Notes: generated by a model from the sequence alone, not told the origin. Shown: positions 22,413-33,749, numbered from the stretch's first letter. The stretch: 64,000 bases of DNA from Lumbricus rubellus (GCA_945859605.1 OX243821.1:13074835-13138834), one strand, 5' to 3'. Program-made: numbers and translations.

Positions 22413-22744
22413 GTGTTAGGCCTATAAAAATGCAAGTGGAAACTCGTGATGCAAAGTGCACAGCAATAATGATATCAAAGCTATTTGACCAAAATTTTGA
22501 AGATCGTAGAAAAAGAACCAAAACAAAGCCAGATGAAAATGATGAGCTCAGCAGTGAACCGTGGGATATGAACGACATCGAATTCCTTTACTCGCAAGTA
22601 GGCACACATACTGAGGAAACCATTGACTCTGAAGTGGACACACAGACTGATGAGGCCGTCTGGATGTGGTGTCGTTCACAGACAGCAATTGATTCAATAA
22701 AGAGTCTGTACGAATCGAATGATCTGAGTGACAAATTCTTTTGA
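22413..22744 (+). CDS. Putative terminal exon, acidic protein
   Basis: A strong acceptor (TTTTTTGCTTTCAG) precedes a 110-codon open frame ending at TGA (22742). It encodes MQVETRDAKCTAIMISKLFD, then a basic KKRTKTK-like stretch, then an acidic low-complexity tail with the repeated pattern EVDTQTDEAVWMW. Entry phase is 1, like the CARD-like and F-box-like exons upstream on the same strand, so it could be their 3' exon. I recognise no family. Confidence 0.35.
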
Positions 22745-22794
22745 AATCTTCACCGATCTTTTTCAGAGGCTATCAACATTGACATGGATCAATT

Positions 22795-23215
22795 CATAGT
22801 TGTAAAAGGTTTTTCCAGTTTTTTTATTCTCTCCCAAAAACGTCGATTTTTTCTTTTTTCCCATCGTTTTCTTATCGTTTTCTAAAAATTTCTTTAACTT
22901 TATTTATTTACTTTCTGTTATTATTTTCTTTAATTTTATTTTTTTCTGATATTCCTTATGTTTTCCGCCAACTTCCAAGAATTCAGCTACCGTAACTAGT
23001 TATTATTTCATCGTTTAACATCATCTTAAGAGATAGCCTGCGTGTAGTAGGTTCCTAATCAAGGTTTTTAAGGTTAAAATGCGGTTTTGGATGTAGCAAA
23101 GTCAAATTATTTCCGTTTCCGTTTTTTATCGTTTTTTGTGTTTTTTTATTTTTTCGAAAAATTACGTTTTCCCCCGGTTTTTATTTTGTTTCCATCGTTT
23201 TTTACATCTAGGGAT
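22795..23215. repeat. T-rich dispersed repeat
   Basis: A run of TTTTTTATTCTCTCCCAAAA and CATCGTTTTCTTATCG type sequence begins AGTTGTAAAAGG and ends CGTTTTTTACATC. A shorter copy lies at 28645-28745. No coding content. Confidence 0.5.
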
Positions 23216-23386
23216 CAATTCATTAAAGAAGACAATTATCAAGATAGCCTATTGTGAACAAACTCATCATAGATACAATATAAAACGCGCAATGAACATA
23301 CACGTTTAATGAAAACATAAGAGACATATAGGCCTACATGTATAAGAGATCGGAACGGAGATTTACGCGTGAGGGAATACGCTCAC

Positions 23387-23533
23387 AATCTTATTTATAA
23401 CCCTGCCGGATGGACCATTTGCCTGTTCCTTCAAAGTCCTGATGGCTGTGTGCCAGACTAATCCTGTAGACTGCATGGTCCTTCTGGCCTGTATAACGTT
23501 GGGGTGCATGCAATATTCTAGCATGAAGGCCGT
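23387..23533 (-). CDS. Orphan coding exon, unknown family
   Basis: A 147-bp open stretch sits between an acceptor (TTACTGTTTCAG) and a donor (ATT followed by GTGAGC), phase 0 at both ends. It encodes 49 residues starting TAFMLEYCMHPNVIQARRTM and including GLVWHTAIRTLKEQ. Composition looks like a globular protein and no repeat relation is seen. I found no partner exons in phase on the minus strand nearby, so it may be a lone captured exon or belong to a gene with long introns. Family unknown. Confidence 0.35.
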
Positions 23534-24312
23534 CTGAAACAGTAATAGGCTACGTGTATACAAAAGCGCCACGATTAGCTATTTATGCTAGATCTGTCTG
23601 TCAACTGCAAATATAGGCCTACCCTACTCGTAAAACGTGTAGCGAGTTAATTGCCTATTTTAGTGTTAGCAGATTCAACTTTCTTCTCACCAGTAACCTT
23701 CAATACCCCAAAAATATGGATTTACACGCACGTGCAAGCATACAAATTTAGCATTTGATACATAGGAACATAGCTATTATACATGTAATAATATTTGTAT
23801 CCTATTAGTCAACATACATGTAGATATACACATTTTGTTAATGTAGCTTTTATATAGAAAAAATATGATATATTTATACATAACGATTAAAGTCTACTCA
23901 TTATATTTGCATAATTTTATGGCACAGGCATGTACATGTACATAATTAAAATCACATGTACCAAAATTTAATTACCAGTGTGTTTTTCTCATTATATAAA
24001 CATGTAGCTTATAAATAATTTATATAGTTATATAAGATGCATGCTTTGTAATTTTTATATCTCTACATTTAATTCCGTCGACATGCTGAATATCTCACAT
24101 GACACTGACAATAATTGCAGGCTATAGGCTAGCAGTGCTGATTGGTGTGTCAGATGCGCTTGATAATTTTCCGAATTGCATGCATGATAGTGCAATGCAA
24201 TCACCTCGCTGCATATCGAGACGATTGCGAGAGCACAGTTGTCTGGTGATGATATTCGCAAGTCGAGCGTTCTCTGCAGGCGTCAGATGTTCACTCATAG
24301 ATCAAGACAATC
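23534..24312. promoter_or_regulatory. Upstream region of the PDGF/VEGF-like gene
   Basis: AT-rich sequence with many ATACATGTA-type motifs, then more GC-balanced sequence from 24100. It should contain the promoter and 5' UTR of the downstream growth-factor gene. I cannot place a transcription start. Confidence 0.3.
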
Positions 24313-24426
24313 ATGAAGGCATTGAGAGAGGATCGTCGTTTATCGATGTCAAAGTTCCGCTTTCCAACGCTGGTGTGGTTGATGGTGATAAGTTACTTCT
24401 ACTCGTCACCCGTTCTCTCATCCAAG
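24313..24426 (+). CDS. PDGF/VEGF-like exon 1: signal peptide
   Basis: Encodes 38 residues from ATG to SSK, ending at a GTAAGC donor in phase 0. The hydrophobic core LVWLMVISYFYSS followed by small residues is a typical secretory signal peptide. A second in-frame ATG at 24346 (MSKFRFP) would give an equally good, shorter signal. I chose the first ATG because no in-frame stop separates them. Confidence 0.72.
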
Positions 24427-24479
24427 GTAAGCAAACAGATCAATCTTCTTCTCTTCTTTTTTATTCTCTTCCGTCAGTC

Positions 24480-24735
24480 GAGTGACGACGACGAGGCTCC
24501 CACATGACTTCTCCAAATTTCTCTGTTTCTGATGAGATCCTTTGCTCTTGACATGTCAATATTCATCTCTTTCAGGTCTTCTCTTACGTTATCCATCCAG
24601 GTTTTAGGTTGCTTCTCTCCTCCTCTACGTGCCCGTTCAAGGCCGCGAGGGGTAGTCATTTTTCTTCCATTCACTCCACATGGCCGAACCATCTGAGCCT
24701 TCTTTTTTATGATTTTGTCCACCAAAGCTCAGTTC
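24480..24735 (-). mobile_element. LINE 3' end relic
   Basis: The minus-strand frame includes KTWMDNVREDLKEMNIDM and IRNREIWRSHVG, the C-terminal tail typical of endonuclease/reverse-transcriptase non-LTR elements. The 3' part (TCGAGTGACGACGACGAGG in the plus strand) is shared with the relic at 52390. It sits in intron 1 of the growth-factor gene. Confidence 0.68.
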
Positions 24736-24823
24736 AGTGGCTTAATTTTATGACAAACACGCAACAATATCGTAATGTCATAATTATCACACGCCTAACA
24801 GGAAGTAGCAAGTAACAGCGACA

Positions 24824-24857
24824 CATTCATTCATTCATTCATTCATTCATTCATTCC
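24824..24857. repeat. (CATT)n microsatellite
   Basis: About eight CATT units. Confidence 0.9.
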
Positions 24858-25055
24858 GGAAATGTGCGCAGAAGTCTTATTTTGCTCATTTTTAGATCTA
24901 TATCAAAATAGGAGAAATAGTAGACTACGTTTTTGCAATTTCGAAATCTCACATAATTTTGATTAAATTCACTGTTTCAATATTATAATTATGTTAGGCT
25001 ATCAGGATTTCGTAAATGTCATGGTTGTAGTTTTTTTATAAATTGTGTATTACAG

Positions 25056-25149
25056 CAGGCGGTTTCGGTGAAGAAGTGGAAGGAGCTGAGCGCCGTCAAA
25101 GACACTAAGGAGTTCATCTACGAACACGTCGACTCACGACCACTTTATG
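25056..25149 (+). CDS. PDGF/VEGF-like exon 2: propeptide
   Basis: Acceptor TGTATTACAG, donor ATG followed by GTAGTG, phase 0 to 1. Encodes a charged segment with VKKWKELSAVKDTKEF, of the kind that precedes the cystine-knot domain in PDGF/VEGF proteins. A second acceptor three bases downstream (CAG) would drop one glutamine. Confidence 0.72.
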
Positions 25150-25289
25150 GTAGTGTTTCAACATTGGTTTTCATTCAGTTGACCTACTTTGCACTTTCTT
25201 CTTGGATAACTTCCGTAAATTAGTTACATGATTGTAATAATTGTAATATACCGTCAGAAAGTATTATCATGAGGCGCTTTTCAAAGCGC

Positions 25290-25545
25290 ACGGTATAGCA
25301 TGACATTGGCATGGCATGATACATTAATGTGGGACACGGTTGTGTGTTTAAGGGTAGCCTATGTTTGGTGCATTGAAGACGGAAGGTTGCAGGTTCGAAT
25401 TCACCTCAAACCGCCGCGTAGGGACCCTGAGAAAGTAGCCTACTTCATTTGCAATTGCTCATGCTTTCTGCGTGAAAGTCCGATTCAGTGTCCGCGTTGT
25501 AGTCAGGAACGCCACTGAGTAAATTCTCTAAGGGATTCCATAACA
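25290..25545 (+). repeat. tRNA-derived SINE copy
   Basis: Contains the B-box-like GCAGGTTCGAATTCACCTCA, then CCGCGTAGGGACC, GCGTGAAAGTCCGATTCAG and a CCATAACAAGCGC tail. The same order occurs at 25617-25815, 29705-29900, 59908-60340 and, inverted, at 37355-37570. I infer one SINE family with a tRNA-like head. Confidence 0.6.
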
Positions 25546-25616
25546 AGCGCTCATACATGGGCCTACATAGGCCTACATCAATAATTATGATATGTTATGA
25601 TCTTGAATGAAATTCG

Positions 25617-25815
25617 AGGGGCACAGTGGTGTAGTGGTGGCGTCGTTGCCTTGGAGCCGGAAGGTTTGAGGCTATAGAATCCACCTCGCCTTGGGCAAGT
25701 CCCTCACTCACAATTGCTCAGCGTTTCGGCGTGAAACTCCGATGCAGTGTCTGCTCTGCATTCGGGAGCGCCTCTGAGTAGAGAGAGCTTAAGGGTCGCT
25801 ATAACAAGTGCACAT
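25617..25815 (+). repeat. tRNA-derived SINE copy
   Basis: Head GGCACAGTGGTGTAGTGGTG, decayed B-box region GGTTTGAGGC, then GCGTGAAACTCCGATGCAG and a GGTCGCTATAACAAG tail, as in the neighbouring copy at 25290. Confidence 0.6.
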
Positions 25816-25869
25816 ACAAGTATTATGCGTTTCCTGTATTGATATAATCGGTTGTTTTGAAATCCTTAG

Positions 25870-25920
25870 GAGCTACATATTCACCAAATGGGCCAAACAT
25901 CTTCAACGTTAACGCTTCGG
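25870..25920 (+). CDS. PDGF/VEGF-like exon 3
   Basis: 51-bp exon, phase 1 to 1, between acceptor AAATCCTTAG and donor GTAAGT. Encodes GATYSPNGPNIFNVNAS, a linker before the growth-factor domain, with a possible N-glycosylation site at NAS. The 17-codon symmetric exon could be skipped without a frameshift. Confidence 0.68.
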
Positions 25921-25944
25921 GTAAGTAACTTAACGAACGACCAA

Positions 25945-26215
25945 CTTCTTTTTCTTCTTTAGGTTAGCTGCCTCTCGGCGCCACTCTTCTCTTTTTCTTT
26001 GAGTTTTCCACATCCGTACTCCATCATCCAATCCAAGAACTTTTCCCCAGGTCTTCCTCTTCCCCTCTTCCCCTCTATTTTGCCCTCCCCTATGTCTCTT
26101 TGCAAGGAGTTGCCTCTCAATAGGTCCTGTCCAGTTCTTCTGTCTTGTTCTAATTGTATTCATCAAGGATCTTTCCTCTTCCACCTTCTTCAGTACTTCT
26201 TCGTTTGATTTATGT
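25945..26215 (-). mobile_element. LINE 3' end relic
   Basis: The minus-strand frame contains LMNTIRTRQKNWTG and a basic segment ending REEWRREAANL, the tail of a non-LTR retrotransposon polyprotein. It is from a different family than the relics at 24480 and 52390. It lies immediately after exon 3, in intron 3. Confidence 0.65.
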
Positions 26216-26412
26216 TTTGTACAGCTGAACGACCAACAACATTCACTAAATATATATAGGCCTACGCCTCCGAATAAGTCACACGAAATTACTATTTGCT
26301 ATAGTCTTCTAATTGGAGGAGGTACTAGTTGCAGTTTTTAAATGCAAATAATTATACCACACACATACACAAACACACACACTGGACTTGTTGCTATAGG
26401 CCTACCCCACAC

Positions 26413-26514
26413 GGTTCCACGACAACTGGTCCCCAGACAACTCGTCCAACGACAACTCGTCCACCGAAATAGAAGCCGGATTAATGTTGTCGTTGGACGA
26501 GTTGTCGTGGAACC
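26413..26514. mobile_element. Miniature GACAAC element (102 bp)
   Basis: Runs from GGTTCCACGACAACTGGTCC to GACGAGTTGTCGTGGAACC, with a single AATAGAAGCCGGATTAATG unit between. It keeps both termini and almost nothing else, so it is a minimal deletion derivative. The flanks (ACCCCACAC and CTCATTTTT) do not match. Confidence 0.75.
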
Positions 26515-26614
26515 CTCATTTTTGGCGTTAAGTGTCAATAGAAGATGAATGAAACGATATCTTTGTTTTAGTAGAAAGTCGATGGGTGGAACCCTTTTCT
26601 GCCTATATTGAAGT

Positions 26615-26735
26615 GGGTCTTCATCTATAAATGGAAGCTAGATTGATTAAAAACTTCTTGATTAACTAGAAGCTGGAGTGATGAAAATAATTTTACCTTA
26701 AATAGAAGTGGGTTTGATAAATATTCTCGATTATA
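26615..26735. repeat. GACAAC-family minisatellite units
   Basis: Three or four diverged units such as ATGGAAGCTAGATTGATTAA, just upstream of the ATG microsatellite. Confidence 0.55.
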
Positions 26736-26775
26736 ACGGACTTACGTTGTATATATATGATTATTATTTTAAAAT

Positions 26776-27357
<582 letters not shown>

Positions 27358-27599
27358 GTGGTGGCAGGTTCATTGACTTTATGAGTGAGGTGGTTTTCCC
27401 GTTGCCTTCCTCACAGACAATGATGGGTAAGCAACTTGCCCAAGGTCGCTCCGCAGCTTGCGCCCCTGCGTCCAACACGTGCTAGCCCGATATATCTAAA
27501 TATCTTAATATAAACTTCCAGCCCGGGGCTTGAACCGCAGTTCTTTGCAGCGAACAGACGTATGCCGCTCTCGCAGTTAAAAATGAGAGATTTAAAATA

Positions 27600-27670
27600 A
27601 GAACTGTTGCTATAATGGAAGCTGGATTGATGAAGGTGATTCTTGCCAAGGAGGAAGTTGGATTACTGTG
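27600..27670. repeat. GACAAC-family minisatellite units
   Basis: Contains ATGGAAGCTGGATTGATGAA and a diverged second unit. Confidence 0.5.
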
Positions 27671-27783
27671 TACGGACCCTGAGCAGGAAAAACATCTAGC
27701 GCCAAAACGACAGTGCTGTTTAAAGGTCACGTAGACTACCTATATTATAATAACTGTATATCATTCGTCATTCTTCCTTGCAG

Positions 27784-27804
27784 GTTTCAATCATGAAGCA
27801 GTTG
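27784..27804 (+). CDS. PDGF/VEGF-like exon 4: 21-nt microexon
   Basis: Seven codons between acceptor TCTTCCTTGCAG and donor GTGAGT, phase 1 to 1, reading GFNHEAV. It is supported by two strong splice sites and by exact phase match to exons 3 and 5. Being symmetric, it can be skipped without a frameshift. Confidence 0.6.
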
Positions 27805-27934
27805 GTGAGTAGCCTAGGCTATTTGCACTCTATTATAACCGATTCGATTACCAAATAGGATTATCAAGGCATACAGATACTAAGTTACTACATCAGTTAC
27901 CGAATTGAAAGATGAGGATTCATTCAATCATTAG

Positions 27935-28130
27935 ATGCATTTATATAGCGCCTTTCAAGAAGCTACTCAAAGGCGCTCCCAACCTCAGTGCTGCCAACTA
28001 AAACTGCTTTAAGATGAGACAGGAAAGCCCAAGAAAGATTTTTAGAAAGAGAGCGAAGTGTCAGAGGAAGACCTTTCTATATTGAGGGTCCTACCACCGA
28101 GAAAGCACGGTTCTGCATAGTAGAAGTAGG
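27935..28130 (+). repeat. SINE-like repeat with GCGCC tail motif
   Basis: TTTATATAGCGCCTTTCAAG followed by AAGGCGCTCCCAACC resembles the conserved tail module of several animal SINE families, also seen as GCGCTATATAAAT at 42155. Only part of a unit is recognisable. Confidence 0.4.
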
Positions 28131-28404
28131 CCTACTATACCGTATATACGAGCAAAATGGACTGAGCGCAGACTTTGTTCATCATGATGATGATGTTGAT
28201 AATAAAATAATAATACTTCTACTATAATAATCGTCACCACCACCACCATCACCACCATCATCACAAATTCTAAATAAACTCGAGAGAGGCGCACTCTACC
28301 TTAAACGCAGACGCAAATAGGTCAAGACAATAATACCGTAAACTGTTTAGTGTTACGCAACGAATCTGTTATTCATTTTTATAAAGCTATCGTCGCTGCA
28401 CTAG

Positions 28405-28577
28405 TGACTGAAACGGCAAGATGTCTGCCACAGGAGCAAGTTGTGGCGATTCCTGCCAACAGCGATCCAAGCATCACACACTGGCCTACATGCACAAGAC
28501 TCGCTCAGTGCGGTGGTTGCTGTTTTTCGGATGTTCACGAGTGCATAGCGGTCAGGACAGAACCAGTGACAATTCAT
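28405..28577 (+). CDS. PDGF/VEGF-like exon 5: cystine-knot core
   Basis: Phase 1 to 0, acceptor GCTGCACTAG, donor CAT followed by GTAATG. It encodes the diagnostic core: RCLPQEQVVAIP, then PTCTRLAQCGGCC (the P-x-C-x5-C-G-G-C-C signature) and ECIAVRTEPVTIH. These supply six of the eight conserved cysteines; the last two (ECDC) come from exon 6. The family forms antiparallel disulfide-linked dimers that bind receptor tyrosine kinases outside the cell. This is the strongest identification in the window. Confidence 0.93.
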
Positions 28578-28644
28578 GTAATGGGTTCTTAGCTCATCTG
28601 ATCTAAGAAAAAACTAATTTTATCAACTCTGAAATGATCTGTTA

Positions 28645-28905
28645 ATAGCATAGTTGTAAAAAACTTTCCCCCCGTTTTTTATTCTCTCCCAAAAAACGTG
28701 GTTTTTTGTTGTTTTTTCATCGTTTTGTTCTCGTTTTTTAACAACGCCTTCTTTCCTTTCCCATCCTTCATGATAATTTACTTCCAATCGAAGGACAATC
28801 ACCATTTTTGGCTAGTTTTAGCTGTACAGAAATGCTCCTACAACTGCACAAATCCATTTAGAACTGCACATTTTGTGTACAACTGCACGTTAAAAAAGCC
28901 TTCGG
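28645..28905. repeat. T-rich repeat plus ACTGCAC MITE
   Basis: 28645-28745 matches the T-rich repeat at 22795. 28745-28905 is a copy of the ACTGCAC MITE (CAACTGCACAAATCCATTTA and TTTTGTGTACAACTGCACG). The block 28745-29095 recurs inverted at about 57305-57665, upstream of the duplicated exon 6. Confidence 0.65.
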
Positions 28906-29217
28906 GGATCCAACCACCTTAGCCTTTCTTATGACCACACAGTAGGGTCCTCATCACAACCCCCGACTCCACATAAATCAACATGAGATCATTCAGTTGC
29001 TTCAGCGCCAAAAAGAACACCCGGGTTTTCTGCAAGTATCTTGACCAGAAGTAGGTATAAGAATTATTAAATAAATTTACACAGGCTTAAAGGCAATTCA
29101 TATTTACGTATAATTATTCGCAAAATTTCTGAAGCTGGGCAGCATGACGCGAGCCCTGTTCAGATCCCTAACCCTCCAGCAACTCTCACACTGCGTGATT
29201 GGCTTTCTTTCTGGCAG

Positions 29218-29516
29218 GTGGTGAAGGTCGTCGAGCCAGACAGTGATTCCGGTAAACTTGGGTACAAAGACGTGGAGAACATAACCTTGACGAAGCACCT
29301 TGAATGCGACTGTCGCTGCCGCATCCAAGCGCACCACTGCAACCCTGTGAAGCAGGACTACAACGAGCAGAGCTGCAGCTGCAGATGCCGTAACGAGAAC
29401 GAGGCTACGTCCTGTCCATCGCAGAAGAGATGGGATGACAAGGAGTGCGCATGCGTCTGCCAGAGTATAATACTCAACTGTCTCGATGATGAATTCTTCA
29501 GCTACAGTTCGTGCAG
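29218..29516 (+). CDS. PDGF/VEGF-like exon 6a: knot end and CxC tail
   Basis: 299 bp, phase 0 to 2, acceptor TTTCTTTCTGGCAG, donor GTAAAT. It starts VVKVVEPDSDSGKLGYKDVE, then HLECDCRC, the closing cysteine pair of the knot. Next comes a cysteine-rich tail with CNP, SCSCRC, TSCPSQKRWDDKECACVC and NCL, the spacing of C-terminal CxC motifs in VEGF-C/D and invertebrate VEGF/PVF proteins. Reading through the donor gives an immediate TAA, so a retained intron would produce a shortened ligand. A copy about 97-98 percent identical lies at 57750-58048. Confidence 0.9.
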
Positions 29517-29629
29517 GTAAATTCATACGAATCAAGAGAATGAATTCGGTTTGTGAAGGTTATTTATTTAATAAGGATGAATAGACAATTTCGTGAAGCT
29601 ATTCTGTCGGGATATGAGTCTAGACGACC

Positions 29630-29905
29630 GATTTCCATCAATCAAACTTCCATTATTTTTGGCAGGCTATTATTTTCTTTAGTCCTGCTTCCAATTTATA
29701 TTAGTCGTGGCGTCGGTACCTTGGAGTCGGAGGGTTCCAGGTTTGAATCCGCCCCAAACCGCCGCTAGGGACCTTGAGCATTGCAAGTTCTTTACTTGAA
29801 ATTGCTCTGGAGCTTCGCGCTGAAACTCTATCCGACGCACTGTGCACGCTGTAGTCGGGAGCGCTTCTGAGTAGTGAGCTTGAAGGAGCGATATGGAAAT
29901 AGAGA
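29630..29905 (+). repeat. GACAAC-type fragment and tRNA-derived SINE
   Basis: 29630-29700 holds CATCAATCAAACTTCCATTA units. 29705-29900 is a SINE copy: CCTTGGAGTCGGAGGGTTCC, AATCCGCCCCAAACCGCCGC and GCGCTGAAACTCTATCCG. Both recur in the downstream duplication (59840-60340), so they predate it. Confidence 0.6.
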
Positions 29906-30442
29906 AACATAAATAAATACTGCAGTATAAAATTATTTAGCGAAGTGAACAACGGCTTTACCGATACTGCTTTTGCTCTGATCGCCTACAACATGCAACG
30001 GTATTTCTCTTGGTATTCGCTCACTGTATCTCTTCAGCTATTCAAACGGAGTTTTTCTGCCGATATCCAACAAGGAGTTTAACCTAACATTCTGGGGGAA
30101 CTACTAAGAATACACATTCATATAGGAGTGTGCACTGTGTCCTTTTATTTCACTGCAATAGTTTTACTATATTTTCCTAACTGACTTGCCTTTCTATTCT
30201 ATTATGCCCGTTAAGAATTATTACTTCATGACTGTCGGCCATAATACACCAGTGTAGCCCAACGATCTGGCCAGTGGAACTTTCACTGTTCTTCATTCCC
30301 TTTTAGGTCTCTTGGGTAAACCGACACATTCGACTAACTATGATGATTGTGTATACGACTATAATAGCCTACAGTAGGCTAACTGTAATGAATTGGTTGT
30401 GGGGGAAAATTGTATGTTATATTACGTGATTTTGTTCTGTAG

Positions 30443-30548
30443 TTGTCAGGAGATGGGAACACCAGAAGAGTTGCAGACTGATCCCCCTCAGACCGAGGTG
30501 GCGCCGCCCCCCGCTGCCTCCGACCCATGCGCCAAGGCAAGGCCGTAG
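30443..30548 (+). CDS. PDGF/VEGF-like exon 7a: terminal exon
   Basis: Acceptor TTTTGTTCTGTAG accepts phase 2. The 34 codons read CQEMGTPEELQTDPPQTEV and AASDPCAKARP before TAG at 30546. The final GGCCGTAG and the following CAGGATTTTATTTC belong to a MITE end also present in the second copy at 60982, so the stop codon is donated by a transposon. At 61483-61695 related sequence continues instead with ARVTCRAGY, so the ancestral protein was probably longer. No obvious AATAAA was located; AATAAA-like sites occur at 30632 and 30680. Confidence 0.65.
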
Positions 30549-31809
30549 CCAGGATTTTATTTCGGGCGTGTATAGAACAGCCAGGGCTCTGGAGACAGTA
30601 AACCTACATGTGCAACTGTGCATGCTTGCAATAAATTATGTTGGTTTCGTAAGACATTAGAACGCTGGAACGATTGAAAATAAATTATTCCAATAAATTG
30701 TGGGGCAAGTTGGTTGCATCCGCCAACCTGCACCGCCATCTTGCCCCCAACAGGTCCACACACAAAGTTTAGGGGCTGTGATTTGCGCACCGTAATTTGG
30801 ACACACAAAATTCATCAATAACAACTCAAACAAAACAACATATTTCTCAAATTTTTGGCATTCGCGGGGATTTAGATAAACGCTATTTTATAACAGCGAG
30901 ATGTTTTAGATGTAAATATAAACGTTATTTTTATGGAGGGAGAAAGGAAAGAAAACACATTAGCACGCTGTCGTTATTCAACAAAATGGAGAACTGCCCT
31001 TGCTTTATCAATTAGCCTTCTGCTAGACTGTTTCCCTGCCATGCATTATAATGTTATTGCGCAACAAACATAGGCCTATTGTTCCTCTCCCAACTTGCCA
31101 AGACTTACCCTACAACCACAGATTCTTACGGCAAACATTGTGGAGGTGTAGCCTACGCATCGAGGTGGTATAGCACGTATCAAGGTTAAGTCTTCGTTAA
31201 GATGGTGCAATACATTTGCTTCGTTTCATCCATCTTTCCTATTTTCTTACAGTTCAACAGAAATGTAGACTATAGCTATAGTCGATCCTGTAATACAACG
31301 TATATAATGACCATTTGTTCATCTGGAAAACCTACTTATTTCCATTACAGACGATTTTCAGCACGTGCGCGAACATTGAATTCGTCGCATTCCTCTGTGT
31401 TCTGTCTTCTGTATTCTGTGTTCATCAACTTGAACATGTTTTTACAAATCCATCGCCTTTCCAAAGTTATCCGTGGAAAATGAGTCTGGGTTTGGTCGAA
31501 TCCACCACCACGGCACTCGAGGATTAAGCTACAAATAGCCTACAATAAATAAACTCATCATTGTCGTTTTTAAATTACCGTATCGTCATGCGCGCTTTCG
31601 TCGGCGCGCATTTTATCCTGCCCTCCTTTTGTTGCCGCGTGCGTTTGTTGGGCCACCACGTGCACATTGTTCCTATGGCGACGCGATTTTGTTTCACTTT
31701 TCACGAAAAATGTGCGAGGATTAGATCTAATAATTATTATGATAGCATAATTATAGTTTTGCATGAAGGAAAAATTTATTGTTTAATTTATTATATAATT
31801 TTTAAAAAA
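30549..31809. other. Intergenic stretch between convergent genes
   Basis: Separates the 3' ends of the plus-strand growth factor and the minus-strand CARD gene. It should contain both 3' UTRs. Open frames at 30797-31483 have no recognisable motif. Confidence 0.4.
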
Positions 31810-32720
31810 TTAAATAAAAATTGCTTCAATCGATCGATGCTCAGAGAATTGAAAAACCTTAATCAGTCCATCATAGCCCCATTCGGATTCAATCAGAAGC
31901 GGTCGACTAGTCGAACCATCCAGAATAATCTTCCGTGGGTATCGCAATCCGTGCCTTTCTTCTGCCAGAATTTCTCTCCTGAATTGCAGATTTGAATCCA
32001 ATAACAAAACTCGTCTGTTCCCTTGATCGACGACTAACACAAATTCATTTCCATCGACGTACAAATAGACTGGATGATTTATTTGTCCGATGCTTTGTCC
32101 ACGTTTTCCACCGAATGACTTCATCAGTTTTCCACGAGCGTCCACAATACACACTCTGTGTATATCATAGTCGCGGGATCCATGACAGACCACGAAATGA
32201 CCATTGGCCAGTTTTATGGCATGCAGTGGAAAACGAATTCCTGCATCTGATAGATCTATTTCACGGATCAATTGTCCATCCGGAGAATATTCGTTTAATT
32301 TATGTCTTTTAAAACCAGATAAGATGACATTCGATTCGGCTGTAACTGATAGACCATGTCCAAAATCGTCTCCTGTTGACCATTTCCTTGTTAACTTTCC
32401 ATATCTATCAACTTTATAGATTTCATTCGACTTATGGGTACCTGAAAAGCCTTTGCAATAAAATATGTAGAGGCACATGTTTCTGTTGCACGATGTAATG
32501 TCTAGTGGATCAACCAATTCGTTCAAATTAAATACTTTACTGAAACGCAATTCTCTCAAATCATAGACTTCAATCTCTGAACTCCAAGCACTGACAACAA
32601 ACAATTCGTTGTCTAAAATGGTCAGGCCGCTGATCGATTTATCTCTCTCTCTTTCTGCGTTTGTTCTGATCGTCCATAGTAAAACTGGGTCAGATTTGTA
32701 TAATTCCTCTGGCAGTGCAG
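31810..32720 (-). CDS. Exon 7: NHL-like beta-propeller, C-terminus
   Basis: Acceptor GCGTCTGTTTTCAG, phase 1 in, stop TAA at 31810-31812. About 303 residues with repeating propeller strands: SGLTILDNELFVVSAWS, HGLSVTAESNVILSG, HAIKLANGHFVVCHGS. The clearest NHL blade is INHPVYLYVDGNEFVLVVDQ followed by GNRRVLLLD. NHL propellers in TRIM and related proteins bind RNA or protein ligands; here it is the likely recognition module. Repeat count (about six) is estimated by eye. Confidence 0.85.
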
Positions 32721-32822
32721 CTGAAAACAGACGCATGTAAACTTATTGAAAAATTTTACATTTCGTGTTTTAAATCTTTAATCAGAAGAGGGATCGAGAG
32801 AACATAATTATCCAAGCACAAT

Positions 32823-32895
32823 AGTAAGTAAGTAATTACGTAGGTAGGTAAGTAAGTAAGTTAGTAAGTAAGTAAGTAAATAAATAGTCAGGTAG

Positions 32896-32968
<73 letters not shown>

Positions 32969-32970
32969 CA
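32823..32970. repeat. (AAGT)n microsatellite
   Basis: An imperfect to perfect AAGT tetranucleotide array in intron 6. Confidence 0.92.
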
Positions 32971-33749
32971 AGTAAATAAGAATATTCTTTATTAGACCAC
33001 CAGTGTAGCCTATATATATATATATATATATATATATGATATATAAAACATTTATGCAAAGTTATACACATATTCGAATAATAAAACTTCTTCTGGCAAA
33101 AAATCAACACTAGGAAGACTGTTAGATTATGTGGCCTGTGTCGGGTATTGTATTGAGTAGCCTTATGAGGAGGGAGGAGGTCATGAAAAATGTGACAAGG
33201 TTAAAAGAATAGAGCGGAAAAGAGCAGATCTCAGCTCTAGAACAGAGTGGGTCAAAACTAGGAAAATCGGTAGGAACGAAGCTTGAGCGGGTCAATTTGT
33301 TGAAAAGACCGTTAAGACGTTTACGATCCATGGCATTGGCAAACCCTCAGCAAACAGGGGAGGCATAAAGTAGGTTAATCCTGCATGCGATTATAGGCTA
33401 GTAGCTCTAGCAACGTCAAACAGACGTTGACCATGGAGGCCGTAGGCGACCAAAACACGTAAAGCAAACATGGATTACCGGACTTTACAAGTTTACAGCA
33501 TATTTTGTTAATGTGAGTCACAAAGCCAATCCGATCAGATATGTTGACACCCAAAACTCATCTGCTGTACCCTATCGATGCCCGAGATGGGGTGAGGGAG
33601 AGCAATGGATTTAGACCTAGGCCGCCTGGATGATCATTTCACTTGTCTTATAGCTTGGTTTATTTTTAGATTGCTAATGTGTGTCAATGGTCATCATTTA
33701 CAGCTTCTATGATGCTAGCCGATGAGCAGTATAGGGCCTAAGAAACAAA

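Noticed and set aside
29104..29535. Minus-strand 143-codon frame opposite exon 6a
   Set aside because: Shadow of the growth-factor exon; the plus strand has the cysteine pattern and splice sites.
31561..32419. Plus-strand frames opposite the propeller exon
   Set aside because: Shadows of the minus-strand propeller exon, which has NHL-like repeats and phase-matched splicing.
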